This document shows, one piece after another, positions 34,993 through 44,648 of a stretch of DNA of 64,000 bases. The position numbers and the translations under genes are program-made. Each line of letters opens with the position of its first letter. Position 1 is the stretch's first letter. The notes below the pieces were generated by a model. It was not told the origin of the DNA and searched no databases. It saw nothing but the letters and a program-made list of their open reading frames with translations. The DNA comes from VRUE01 sp963837735. GTDB taxonomy: Bacteria > Actinomycetota > Thermoleophilia > Solirubrobacterales > 70-9. The stretch spans positions 124,001 through 188,000 of the forward strand of contig CAWIOM010000003.1 of assembly GCA_963837735.1 (NCBI GenBank). Reading direction: 5' to 3'.

Positions 34993-36042
34993 ATGGCCAA
35001 GACGCCCGAACTCCTGGACAGGCTGCTGCGCACGGGCGCGCCATCCGGATACGAGGGCCCGGCCGCCGAGATCTGGCGCGACGCCGCATCCTTCGCCACC
35101 CTCTCCAGCGACGGGCTCGGCTCCTCGGTTGCCCGGGTCGGCGAGGACGCGCCGCTGCTCGCCGTCGTCGGCCACATCGACGAGATCGGCCTCGTCGTCA
35201 CCCATATCGACGAGAAGGGGTTCCTTTACTTCAGCCCGATCGGCGGCTGGGACCCGCAGATTCTCGTCGGCCAGCGGGTCGAGGTCAGGGGCAGGGACGG
35301 CCTCGTGCCGGGGGTCGTCGGCCGCAAGCCGATCCACCTGCTGGAGCCCGACCAGCGCAAGAAGGTGGTCGAGCTCAAGGGCCTCCACATCGACATCGGC
35401 GCCGCCGATCGCGACGAGGCGAGCGAGCTGGTCCGGGTCGGCGACCCGGCGGTGATCGCCGCCGAGCCGGTCATGCTGGCGGGCGACCGCCTGATCTCGC
35501 GCTCGATGGACAACCGGCTCGGCGCCTACGTCGCGCTCGAAGCGCTGCGCCGCTTCAGCGAGCGCGACTCGCTCGGGGCCAGCTTCGCCGCCGTCGCCGC
35601 GGTCCAGGAGGAGATCGGCCTGTTCGGCGCCCGCACCTCGACCTTCGAGCTCCGCCCCGACCTGGCGATCGCGGTCGACGTCACCCACGCCACCGACGCC
35701 CCCGGCGTCGACGAGAAGGAGGTCGGCACCCACCCGCTCGGCTCGGGCCCCGTGATCGGCCGCGGCTCGACCCTCTCACCGAAGATGTTCGAGCTCCTGG
35801 TCGAAACGGCGGAGGACGCCGGAATCGAGTACTCGGTCGGCGCCAGCGGGCGCGGAACCAGCACCGACGCCGACGTGATCCAGATCTCCCGCTCGGGGGT
35901 CCCGACCGGCCTCGTCTCGATACCGCTTCGCTACATGCACTCGCCCGTGGAGCTCGTCGACCTCGGCGACCTCGAGGCGACCGTCGAGCTGATCGCCGCC
36001 TTCGCGACGCGCGTCAGCGCCGACATCGACCTGAGTCGCTGA
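34993..36042 (+). CDS. M42-family glutamyl aminopeptidase-like metallopeptidase
   Basis: A 349-residue cytosolic zinc or cobalt aminopeptidase. Metal and catalytic residues are visible: VVGHIDEIGLVV (His-x-Asp), MDNRLGAYVALEAL (bridging Asp), VQEEIGLFGA (Glu pair), VDVTHATDAPG (Asp), and a late His in RYMHSPVE. M42 enzymes form tetrahedral dodecamers and trim peptides. The ATG at 34993 is preceded by a 6-bp palindrome TATGCC-TCCT-GGCATA (34965-34980) that could be an operator. Its 3' end faces the GGDEF gene. Confidence 0.9.
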   Translation: MAKTPELLDRLLRTGAPSGYEGPAAEIWRDAASFATLSSDGLGSSVARVGEDAPLLAVVGHIDEIGLVVTHIDEKGFLYFSPIGGWDPQILVGQRVEVRGRDGLVPGVVGRKPIHLLEPDQRKKVVELKGLHIDIGAADRDEASELVRVGDPAVIAAEPVMLAGDRLISRSMDNRLGAYVALEALRRFSERDSLGASFAAVAAVQEEIGLFGARTSTFELRPDLAIAVDVTHATDAPGVDEKEVGTHPLGSGPVIGRGSTLSPKMFELLVETAEDAGIEYSVGASGRGTSTDADVIQISRSGVPTGLVSIPLRYMHSPVELVDLGDLEATVELIAAFATRVSADIDLSR

Positions 36043-36068
36043 CCCCGGGGCCGTCCCCGAGGCGTCGC

Positions 36069-37123
36069 CTAGTTGGCGGCCAGCGAAGGAGACGGTGTCG
36101 CGGCCGCAGGCCTTCGCCGAGTAGAGCGCCTCGTCGGCACGGCTGACGAGGTCGTCGGTGTCGAAGCGGCCGGGACGGGACACTGCGGCGCCGATGCTGA
36201 CGGTCATCGTCACCCCGACGGGTCGCAGCTCGCGAACGGCGAGGCGCAGCCGCTCGGCGATGTCGACGGCGTCCTCCTTCCTGCGCCCCGGGCAGGACGA
36301 CGAGGATCTCCTCGCCGCCGACCCGGTAGATCGAGTCGCCGGCGCGCAGATTGGCGCGCATCGCGTAGGCGACCTCCTGCAGCACCGAGTCGCCGGCGGC
36401 GTGCCCGAGGCGGTCGTTGACCCGCTTGAAGTGGTCGAGGTCGCAGAGCAGCAGGGCGTGCGACGCCTTCGGGTGGCTGCGAGAGTCGCCCTCCAGCTCC
36501 GCCAGGCGCAGCTCGAGGGCGTTGCGGTTGAAGAGGCCGGTCAGCGGGTCGACGGTGGAGCGGCGCCGGTGGGCGCGGTCGGATTCGACCAGGGCGCCGG
36601 AGAGCGTCACCGTGCTGAGCACGAGGGCGACCGTGGCGACGACGGCCTGATGATGGGCCGCGGTCGTGCCGGGGCCGAGGACCAGCGAGCAGAGCAGCAG
36701 CAGGGCGAGGATGTAGGCCGTGCCGATCGCGATCCCACGCGGCTCGAAGCGCGCACCGAGCGTGATCGCCGGCAGCGCGAACCACATCAGCGCCGGACTG
36801 GCCGCGCCCCCGGTGGAGAGGACGGCGCCGGCGAGCAGCAGCGGGATCAGCGCCCAGGCGGCACCGACCCAGATCGCGGGATGGGCGCTGAGGACCATGA
36901 AGCGGTCGGCGACGGCGAAGCCGGCGATACCGGCCGCCATCGGCGCGATCCACCACCAGCCGATCTCCGGGGCGAGCACGATCAGGGCGACGGCGAGCAC
37001 GGCAAAGGAGCCGGCACGGTAACGACGCAGGCGCAGCTCCATGTCGAGCAGCCGCTCCCTGCGGGCCGATTTGCGGATTTCGGCGAGCGGCTCGTTGGCG
37101 GTTTCGGCGGCGGTGGAGATCAC
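36069..37123 (-). CDS. membrane GGDEF protein (diguanylate cyclase-like), frameshifted
   Basis: Five or six N-terminal membrane helices (residues about 35-185) precede a GGDEF domain: DPLTGLFNRNALELRL, LLCDLDHFKRVNDRLGH, and the active site as VGGEEILVVLPG (Ile where Phe is usual). The frame breaks near 36275 (GGAGGAC for GGAGAC) and resumes DAVDIAERLRLAV ... MTVSIGAAVSRPG ... ADEALYSAKACGRDTV. A second extra base near 36086 would give the end SLAAN and the TAG at 36069. Otherwise the frame runs on antisense to the M42 gene. It probably makes c-di-GMP if intact. Confidence 0.75.
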
Positions 37124-37203
37124 GGCAAGGGAATCGGCCTCGCCCCGGCGCCGGCTGAGAATTGCAGGCGAAAGCCCTTAGATATGCAGCGGACCATCCC
37201 GCT

Positions 37204-38262
37204 CTAGGCGACGATCTCCAGGTTTTTCGGTAGGCCGCTGAGGTTGCGATGGCCCTGCTCGGTGACCACCACCAGGTCCTCGATCCTGACGCCGAGCTCG
37301 CCGGGAAGGTAGATCCCCGGCTCGACGGTCACCACTTCTCCGGGTGCAAGCGTGTCCTCGGAGCGCTGCGAGAGACGCGGCGCCTCGTGCACCTCGAGCC
37401 CGACGCCGTGGCCGAGGCCGTGCCCGAAGCGGTCGCCGTGGCCGGCGGCGTCGATCGGCTCCCGCGCAGCGCTGTCGACAGACTCACCCCCGACCCCGGC
37501 GCGAACGGCGTCCAGCGCCGCGGCCTGGGCCTCGCGGACCGTTTCGTAGACCGCGCGGGCCTGCTCGCCGGGCTCGCCGGTGGCGAACGTGCGGGTCCCG
37601 TCGGAGCAGTAGCCGTCGAGCTTGGCTCCCATGTCGAAGACGACCAGCTCGCCCTTCCCGATCGGACGCTCGCCGGGCTCGGCGTGCGGCAGCGCCCCGT
37701 TCGGGCCGGCGGCGACGATCGCCGGAAAGGAGGGCTCGGCGCCAAGCTCGCGGATCCGCGCTTCGGCGGCCGCGGCAACCTGGCGCTCCGGGCGGCCCGC
37801 CAGGCCGCGGTCGAGGCTCCAGCGCCAGACGTCGTCGGCGAGCTCGGCCGCCGCGGAGATCGACGCCAGCTCCTCCTCGTCCTTTACCCGGCGCAGCTCC
37901 TCGACGGCCCCGCCCGCCGGCTTCATCGCGACCCCCTGGGGGAGTTTCTCCTCGAGCCGCTTCAGCGTCCGCACGGACATCCGGTCGTCCTCGAAGCCGA
38001 CCGCTCCCGAGAGGCGCTCGGCGATCCCGCCCAGCCAGTCGTCGGTGACGGTGACGACGTCCCAGCCCTCGACCTCGGCCTCGGCCCGCTCGGTGTAGCG
38101 GAAGTCGGTGAAGAAGACGCGGACCTCCTCGCCGCAGACGCAGGCCCCGTTGGTGCCGCCGAAGCCGGTCAGGTAACCGACGTTGACGAGCTCGGTGACC
38201 AGGGTCATCTCGACCTCGCGGCCGGCCAGCAGGGCCGCGAGCCGGTCGCCGCGGCCGCGCAT
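37204..38262 (-). CDS. pepQ: Xaa-Pro dipeptidase/aminopeptidase, M24 family
   Basis: A 352-residue metallopeptidase cleaving X-Pro bonds. The N-terminal creatinase-like domain is followed by the pita-bread domain, with ligands in VFDMGAKLDGYCSDGTRTF (two Asp), FGHGLGHGVGLEVHE (His), VTVEPGIY (Glu) and GVRIEDL (Glu). Start and aroQ stop overlap as ATGA (38260-38264). The order aroQ-pepQ-efp-nusB is the standard actinobacterial one, although here the secreted, SDR, M42 and GGDEF genes separate pepQ from efp. Confidence 0.93.
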   Translation of the reverse strand: MRGRGDRLAALLAGREVEMTLVTELVNVGYLTGFGGTNGACVCGEEVRVFFTDFRYTERAEAEVEGWDVVTVTDDWLGGIAERLSGAVGFEDDRMSVRTLKRLEEKLPQGVAMKPAGGAVEELRRVKDEEELASISAAAELADDVWRWSLDRGLAGRPERQVAAAAEARIRELGAEPSFPAIVAAGPNGALPHAEPGERPIGKGELVVFDMGAKLDGYCSDGTRTFATGEPGEQARAVYETVREAQAAALDAVRAGVGGESVDSAAREPIDAAGHGDRFGHGLGHGVGLEVHEAPRLSQRSEDTLAPGEVVTVEPGIYLPGELGVRIEDLVVVTEQGHRNLSGLPKNLEIVA

Positions 38263-38714
38263 CAGGCGATCCCGAGCTCGGCGGCTATCGCCTGCAGCGC
38301 CTCGCGGTAGCCGTCGGGGCCCCTGCCGGAGACCTTGGCGAGGACCATGCCGTCGAAGACCGAGACGCGACGCCAGTCCTCGCGCGACTCGACATCGGAG
38401 AGGTGGACCTCGACCGCCGGCAGGCGAGCGACGTCGAGGGCGTCGGCGATCGCCCGGCTGTAGTGGGACCAGGCACCGGCGTTGACGACGACGGCGTCGG
38501 CGAGGTCGGGAAGGCGGTGCAGGAACTCGACGAACTCGGCCTCCGAATTGGTCTGGAAGTAGGTCGCCTCCAGCCCCAGCTCATGGGCGAAGCCGCCGAT
38601 CAGCCGCTCCAGCTCGTCCAGCGAGAGGCCGCCGTAGATAGAGGCGTCGCGGCGCTCGAGGATGTCGAAGTTGACGCCGTGCATGACGGCGACGCGGTTG
38701 TGGGCGCTGCTCAC
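38262..38714 (-). CDS. aroQ: type II 3-dehydroquinate dehydratase
   Basis: The third shikimate-pathway step (3-dehydroquinate to 3-dehydroshikimate). At 150 residues the length is typical of the dodecameric type II enzyme. The lid region with the catalytic Tyr is ASIYGGLSLDEL, and later motifs are NAGAWSHYSRAIADAL, VEVHLSDVESRE and VSGRGPDGYREAL. Several conserved residues differ from the textbook pattern (NAGAWSHYS for NPGAxTHTS), so the protein is divergent. Context (aroK-aroB upstream, pepQ downstream) supports the assignment. Confidence 0.88.
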   Translation of the reverse strand: MSSAHNRVAVMHGVNFDILERRDASIYGGLSLDELERLIGGFAHELGLEATYFQTNSEAEFVEFLHRLPDLADAVVVNAGAWSHYSRAIADALDVARLPAVEVHLSDVESREDWRRVSVFDGMVLAKVSGRGPDGYREALQAIAAELGIA

Positions 38715-38733
38715 CGGCCTGCTCCCTCGCTGC

Positions 38734-40292
38734 TCAATAGAGGCCCTCCACGACGGAGCGGACCCTATCCGGATCGAGGACCTGCCCTTCGCGGGGCTCG
38801 CCCGGAACCGAGAGCAGGACGAAGCCGACCCCGGCGGCGGTCCGCTTCTTGTCCCTGCCCAGGGCCTCGACGATCGCCTCCGCGCCGATCTCCGGGTCGA
38901 TCGAGACCGGCAGCTCGTGGCGACGGAGCAGATCCTCGACCTCGGCGGCGAGCTCGAAGGCGTCGGAGAGCCGCAGTGCCGCCAGCAACCCGATCCCGAC
39001 CGCCTCGCCGTGGCGGTACCTGGCGTAGCCGCTGGCCGCCTCGATCGCGTGGCCGACCGTGTGACCGAGGTTGAGCACGTGGCGAAGGCCGCCGTCGCGC
39101 TCGTCGGCCGCCACCACAGCGCACTTGTAGCGAGCGCACTCGAAGACGATCTCCTCGAGGCCGTCGGGGTCGAGCGCCTCGAGCCCTCGCACGCGATCCC
39201 AGAGCGCGCCGCCGGCGAGCAGCCCGGTCTTCAGCACCTCGACGAATCCCGCCGAGAGCTCGGCGGCGGGCAGGCTCGCGAGGGCGGAGGTGTCGGCGAG
39301 CACGGCCGTGGGCAGGTGATATGCGCCGGCGTAGTTCTTGCCCTCGGGCAGGTCCACCCCGGTCTTGCCGCCGTAGGCGGAGTCGACCTGGGCGACGAGC
39401 GAGGTCGGCACGCCGACGAAGGGCACCCCCCGCTGGTAGGTGTGGGCGCAGAACCCGGCGAGGTCGCCGACGACGCCGCCGCCGAGCGCGACGAGATGGT
39501 CTTCCTTGGTCATGCCCGCCTGGGCCAGCTCGCGCAGGACCCGCTCCGCCCCGGCCATCGTCTTCGCGCCCTCGCCCGGCTCGACCTCGACCCGGGCGGC
39601 GAGCGGCTCGGTGCTCTCGGCGTAGCGGGCGGCGACGTTTTCGTCGCTGACGAGAAAGCGGCGGCCCTCCTGCGGCCACCAGCCCGCGCCGAGCAGTCCC
39701 GGCGCCGACGAAGACGGGGTACTCGCCCGAGAGGCTCGAGGCCCAGAGCAGCCTCGTCCCCGCGGGCAGCTCCTCGAGCGCCCGGATCGAGGGCAGGGCG
39801 CGGGTGAGGGCCCCGCGGTCGCGGGCCGGGACGACCGCGTCGGCGAGCTCCCCGTAGAGCGGCAGGCGGGCCTCGAGAAGGCCGGCGACGTCGTCGGCCG
39901 ACTGCGCCAGCGGTCGCTCGGAGTGGGCGATACGCCGCCAGGCCTCCTCGGCATCGACCTCCAGCCAGACGACCGTGTGGCGACCGAGGGCGGCGCGGAC
40001 CCGCGCGGAGAGGATGCTGCCGCCGCCGAGCGCGATCGCGCCCCCCTCGGCCCCCTCGAGCAGCTCGCCCGCCACCTCCGCCTCGCGGGCGCGGAAGGCC
40101 TCCTCGCCGTCGCGCTCGAAGGCCTCGGCGATCGGCACGCCGAGCTCGGACTCCATAAGCGCATCGACCTCGGTGGTCTCCAGCCCCGCCTCGCGCGCGG
40201 CCGCGAGGGCCGTCGACTTGCCGGCCCCCATGAAGCCGATGAAGACGACAGCCGGCCGTGCTGCTCTGCTCTCGCTCGCTCGCGCTCATCAT
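38734..40292 (-). CDS. aroKB: shikimate kinase-3-dehydroquinate synthase fusion (AroK-AroB), frameshifted
   Basis: One gene for two shikimate-pathway enzymes. The AroK part has the P-loop FMGAGKST, the shikimate-binding Asp/Arg region and IALGGGSIL. It runs directly into the AroB N-terminus GEYPVFVGAG. After an extra G near 39699 AroB continues in the +1 frame: VSDENVAARY, LVALGGGVVGDLAGF, VPTSLVAQVDSAYGGKTGVD, and the metal His in LNLGHTVGHAIEA. A second extra base near 40253 separates the start MSASEREQSS from VVFIGFMGAG; without it no start codon precedes the P-loop. Repaired length is about 518 residues. Confidence 0.85.
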
Positions 40293-40359
40293 TTCCGGAA
40301 GTCTCGCTCACTCGCTCCCGCGTCCGCGACGGCCGGGTCATCACAGGGACATCACGGCC

Positions 40360-41529
40360 TCACCCGCGGAAGTCGATGCGCTTCTTGTATGCCTCGACCG
40401 CGGCCAGCACGTCGTCGATGTGGTCGCCGCCGAACTTCTCGCGGTAGCAGCCGGCGAGAGTCAGGGCGACCATCGCCTCGGCGACGACGGCCGCCGCCGG
40501 GACCACCGTCGAGTCGGTGCGCTCGCGCAGCGCCTGGGCCGGCTCCTTCGTCTCCGTGTCGACCGAGCGCAGCGGCTTGGTCAGCGTCGAGATCGGCTTG
40601 ATCGCCGCCCGCACGGAGAGCGGCAGGCCGTTGGTCATCCCGCCCTCGACGCCGCCGGCGTGGTTGGTCTCGCGGTGGTATCCGCGCTGCTCGTTCCAGA
40701 AGATCTCATCGTGGGCCTCCGAGCCGGGGCGGCCGGCGACATCCCAGGCCTCGCCGATCGCGACGCCCTTGACGGACTGGATCGAGGCGACGGCCCCGGC
40801 CAGGCGCCCATCGAGGCGGTCTTCCCAGGAGACGTGGGAACCGAGACCGGGGACGAGGCCGAAGACGCGCACCTCGAAGCTGCCGCCGAGGCTCTCGTTG
40901 GCCTTGCGCAGGCGATTGATCTCCTCGACCATCGCCGCGCTCGTCTCCGGGTCGAGGCAGCGGACGGGGTCGTCGTCGACGCGGGCGAAGTCGTCGAGGC
41001 CGAGGTCGGGCCGCTCCGGCGCTTGCACGGAGGCGATCTGGATGACGTGACTGCGGATGCCGACCCCGAGCACGGAGAGGAATCCGCGGGCGACCGACCC
41101 GGCCGCGACGCGGGCGGCGGTCTCACGGGCGCTGGCGCGCTCGAGGACATTGCGGATGTCGGCGTGGCCGTACTTCTGGGCGCCGACCAGGTCGGCGTGC
41201 CCGGGCCGGGGCAGGTGGACCTCGTCGGGCTCGAACCCCTCAACCGGCCAGGGGCTCATCCGCTCCTCCCAGTTGGAGTAGTCGCGATTGGCGACGAGCA
41301 GGGCGATCGGGCTGCCCAGGGTGCGTCCGTGCCGGACACCGGACCGGACCTCGACCGAGTCGGTCTCGATCTTCATCCGCCCGCCGCGGCCGTGGCCGAG
41401 CTGGCGCCGCGCCATGTCGGCGTCGAGCGCCTCGCGGTCGAGCTCGAGGCCGGCGGGCATGCCCTCGACGATCGCGACCAGGCCCGGGCCGTGCGACTCG
41501 CCGGCGGTCGTGAAGCGGAAGCCACTCAT
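40360..41529 (-). CDS. aroC: chorismate synthase
   Basis: Converts EPSP to chorismate with reduced FMN, the last common step to aromatic amino acids. The 389 residues show FRFTTAGESHGPGLVAIVEG, RPGHADLVGAQKYGHADIRNV, ERASARETAARVAAG and the FMN-binding GGVEGGMTNG. The start is ATG at 41529 (SGFRF); an upstream Met three codons earlier is less family-like. It is followed by aroKB after about 70 bases. Confidence 0.97.
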   Translation of the reverse strand: MSGFRFTTAGESHGPGLVAIVEGMPAGLELDREALDADMARRQLGHGRGGRMKIETDSVEVRSGVRHGRTLGSPIALLVANRDYSNWEERMSPWPVEGFEPDEVHLPRPGHADLVGAQKYGHADIRNVLERASARETAARVAAGSVARGFLSVLGVGIRSHVIQIASVQAPERPDLGLDDFARVDDDPVRCLDPETSAAMVEEINRLRKANESLGGSFEVRVFGLVPGLGSHVSWEDRLDGRLAGAVASIQSVKGVAIGEAWDVAGRPGSEAHDEIFWNEQRGYHRETNHAGGVEGGMTNGLPLSVRAAIKPISTLTKPLRSVDTETKEPAQALRERTDSTVVPAAAVVAEAMVALTLAGCYREKFGGDHIDDVLAAVEAYKKRIDFRG

Positions 41530-41565
41530 GGCGGCCAAGGCTATACGCAGGCGCCGCGGCTGCAG

Positions 41566-42958
41566 CTAGTGGCGGCCGGCGCGTTTCTTCTTGCGCAGGA
41601 GCAGGCGCCTCGAGTATTCCTCGACCCCGCCCTGCTTGCCGCTGAAGATGACTTCGAGGTGAACCTTGGTCTTGCCGAATTTCGCCAGCCGCACCCTGGT
41701 GATGGCCCAGGCCCGGATCGGCAACGTGACCACGCCGCCCGCGGTGGGGGCCGTGCGCCGCACCAGCTTCACGCCGCTGCCGGTCAGCGAGAGCGTGCCG
41801 CCGCCTTCCGGCACTTCGACCAGCAGCCTGCCGTTGCCCCGCTTCTTGTTGAGCAGCAGACGGAGGATCCTGAAGACCGGCTTGAGCGGTTCGAAGACTT
41901 CGGGCCCCGGCGGTGGCGGCGGGCAAACCGCGGTCGGCGGGCGCTCGTAGGCACCCATGTCGGGAACCGGCGCGGCGCCGACGCATTTTGCCTGTGAGCG
42001 GTCGAGGCCTTCGAGGTCGAGGCCGCCGATGCTGGGGTCGTCGATGCCGCCGTCGAGGGTCTTCGAGTCGGCGTCGACGTGGAAGTCGCCGGCGGCCCGA
42101 TCGAGAAAGGTCGGCGCGTCGCTGATGTTCCCGTTCGTTCCCAGCGGCGTGACGCTCGCGAAGGCGCCCGGATCGTCCGACGACTCGCCGAAGTCGGAGT
42201 TGACGATTTCGACCAGGGATTTCGGGAAGCCCGAGGATCCGAGCTTGGCGGAGATGTCGGTGTTGTTCACGGACCTGGCGATGACGTTGGCGGCGTCGAC
42301 GATCAGGACGGCGCTCGCGTTGCTGAAGACGTTGATCGCGTTTCCGCTCGTCGTTGTCGGCGACGGCGGTCACATTGCGGAGCAGCACCGTTCCGCCCTG
42401 GCCTTCCCCGGCCGCCGAGACCTCGATCGCATGCGAGACGCCTTCGCCTTTGCCGCTCGGGTCGCGGGTCCAGCAGACGCTGTCGCGCAGGGTGACGAAC
42501 TTCTGCAGGACGCAGGCGCTGCCGTCGCCGCCGAAGTGGGCGACGAAGACCCGCTCCGCGCTTCCCGATCCGAGCTGCAGGCCGCCCCCGCCCGTGATCG
42601 TCAGGTCGTGAAGCGTCGCGTCGGCATCCTCGGGCACTTCGACATTGCGGGTCGGGGTCGTTTCCAGCACCGCCGGGTCCCCGGGCGTCGCGCCGAGGTC
42701 GATCGCGTCCGCGATCTTCAGGCCGGTCGGCGGCAGCGTGTATTCGCCCTCGGTGAGCACGACGCTGTCGCCGTCGCCCGCTTCGGCGATCGCCACCTCG
42801 ATATCGCAGGGGTCTTCCTGCGAGCAGACGATTCCTTCGCCGAGCGGGAGCGGCGTAGAGGGTTTTCGTGGCCGCCGAACGCGGACGAGGCGACCAGGAG
42901 GAGCGCGCCGCAGCAGGCAGACGGCGGCGAGCATCGACCGACTGCGCCTCTCTCCCAT
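41566..42958 (-). CDS. secreted beta-helix-like protein A (paralogue of B), multiply frameshifted
   Basis: A signal peptide (RSMLAAV ... CCGALLLVASSA), an envelope-type core (SVVLTEGEYTLPPTGLKI, TLHDLTITGGGG, AERVFVAHFG, VEIVNSDFGE), an anchor-like LDGGIDDP ... DMGAYERPP, and a C-terminal beta domain (NGRLLVEVPEGGGTLSLTGS) with a basic RKKKRAGRH end. I place four +1 breaks: three within the first 120 bases (near 42917, 42880 and 42855) and one near 42347. The pattern matches the right-handed beta-helix 'choice-of-anchor Q' secreted proteins. About 464 residues are intended. It shares promoter and layout with gene B. Confidence 0.6.
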
Positions 42959-43042
42959 GCAAACAATCCCATTCCCCATCCCAGCGCAAAATGTTACACA
43001 CAGCGCCGAGCTCCACCCTCCGGGCCCTGGCTTGGGTGGTTG

Positions 43043-43161
43043 ACGGCGCGCATCGCGGCCAGCGGCGCCGCCCGACCGGTCCAGATCTCCAGCGAGAGCG
43101 CCCCCTGGCGGACGAGGACCTCGATCCCGTCGACCGTGGTCGCGCCCGCCGCCTCCGCCGC
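43043..43161 (-). pseudogene. duplicated 3' fragment of aroE
   Basis: The minus strand reads AAEAAGATTVDGIEVLVRQG, then ALSLEIWTGR and APLAAMRA, the same as the C-terminus of aroE at 44660-44780 with a few base changes. It is cut off upstream exactly where gene B ends and downstream loses the aroE stop. It marks the copied left part of a tandem duplication unit (aroE end, promoter, secreted gene). Confidence 0.85.
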
Positions 43162-43171
43162 CCGACCGCCG

Positions 43172-44567
43172 CTAGTGGCGGCGGCGTTTCTTCTTGCGCA
43201 GGAGCAGGCCTTTCGACCATTCCTTGAAGACGCCGCCCCTGCCTTCGAAGGTCACCTTGAGCCGAACTCTGGTCTTGCCTCTTTTCGCCAGCCGGACCCT
43301 GGTGATCGCCCAGGTCTGGATCGGGATCGAGATCACGCCCCCCTCGCCCGGCGCCGTGCGCCTGACCAGCTTGACGCCGCTGCCGGTGAGCGAGAGAGTC
43401 CCGCCGCCTTCCGGCACTTCGACGAGCAGCCTGCCGTTGCCTCGCTTCCTGTTGAGGCGCAGGCCGAGGACCCGGAAGACCGGTTTGCGCGGTTCTACGG
43501 GCGCGGCGGCGGCGGTGGCGGCGGCGGGCATTGGGCCGTCGGCGTGCGCTCGTAGGCGCCCATGTCGGGCAGCGGCGCGGCACCGAAACAACCCGCCTGT
43601 AGGCGATCGTTGCCATCGAGGTCGAAGGCTCCGACCAGCGGAGCCGCGATGCCACCGTCGAGGGTCGGCGAGTCCTCGCCCACGTGGAAGTCGCCGGCGG
43701 ACGGGTCGACGAAGGCCGGCGCGTCGCTGATGTTGCCGTTCGTGCCCAGCGGTGTCACGGTCGCATCTGACGGATCGTCTGTCGTACTCGCCGAAGTCCG
43801 AGTTGACGATGTTGACGTGCACTTCCGGGAATCCGCCGGTCACGACCTCCGCGACGATGTCGGTCCCGTGCACCGAGCGGGCGACGACGTTGACGGCGTC
43901 GACGGTGAGGATCGGCGCTGGCGGCGCTGATCGCGTGGATCGCGTTTCCCCTCGTCGGTGTCGGCGTAGGCGGTGACGTTGCGCAGGAGCGACGGTCTCG
44001 TCCTGGTTTTCCCCGCCGGAGGAGATCTCGAGAGCGTGCGAGACGCCTTTGTCTTTCCGATCCCGCTTCCAGGGCCCAGCAGACGCTGTTGAGTAGCGTG
44101 GCGTGCCTTTGTCCAGTTCGCAGGCGCTCGCGAAAACGCCTTCTTGGGCGACGAAGACCCGCTCGGCGACTCCGGATTCCGAGACGCAGGTTGCCAGCGC
44201 CTTCCAATCGTCATGTCGTGGAGAGTTGCGTCCGATTTCTGGGTCACGTGGACGTCGGCGAGCCTCGGTCGTCTCCAGCACCACCGGCACCCCGACCGAT
44301 CCGCCGATGTCGACTTCGTGTTCGATCTTCAGGCCGCTGAAGGGGAGCGTGTATTCGCCCGGCGCCAGGACGACCCTGTCGCCGTCGGCCGCTTTCGCCG
44401 TAGCGTTACTCGATAGCGCAGGGGATCGCCGAGGAGCAGCTTTCGCCAGTGCCCGAGGGGGAGGCGTAGAGGGTTTTCGTGGCCGCCGACGCGGACGAGG
44501 CGACCAGGAGGAGCGCGCCGCAGCAGGCAACGGCGGCGAGCATCGACCGACTGCTCCTCTCTCCCAT
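43172..44567 (-). pseudogene. secreted beta-helix-like protein B, heavily frameshifted
   Basis: The N-terminus is intact: MGERSSRSMLAAVACC, then the signal sequence GALLLVASSASAATKTLYA and SCSSAIPCAIE, then TAA. Downstream homology to gene A continues in changing frames (DRVVLAPGEYTLPFSGLKI; VTQKSDATLHDMTI; VAERVFVAQEG; VHVNIVNSDFGE; PLGTNGNISDAPAF; LLVEVPEGGGTLSLTGS), with the basic end KKKRRRH. At least five indels of both signs are needed, more than in A, so real decay is more likely here. It lies between aroE and the duplicated aroE fragment. Confidence 0.6.
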
Positions 44568-44648
44568 GTAAACAACCCCATTCCCCATCCCAGCGCAAAA
44601 TGTTACAGACAGCGCCGAGCTCCACCTCCGGGCCCCGGTCTGGGTCAC

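Noticed and set aside
36014..36210. The GGDEF frame running on into the M42 gene
   Set aside because: After the domain ends, the residues are antisense to the peptidase. A second +1 base giving a TAG at 36069 is more likely than a real extension.
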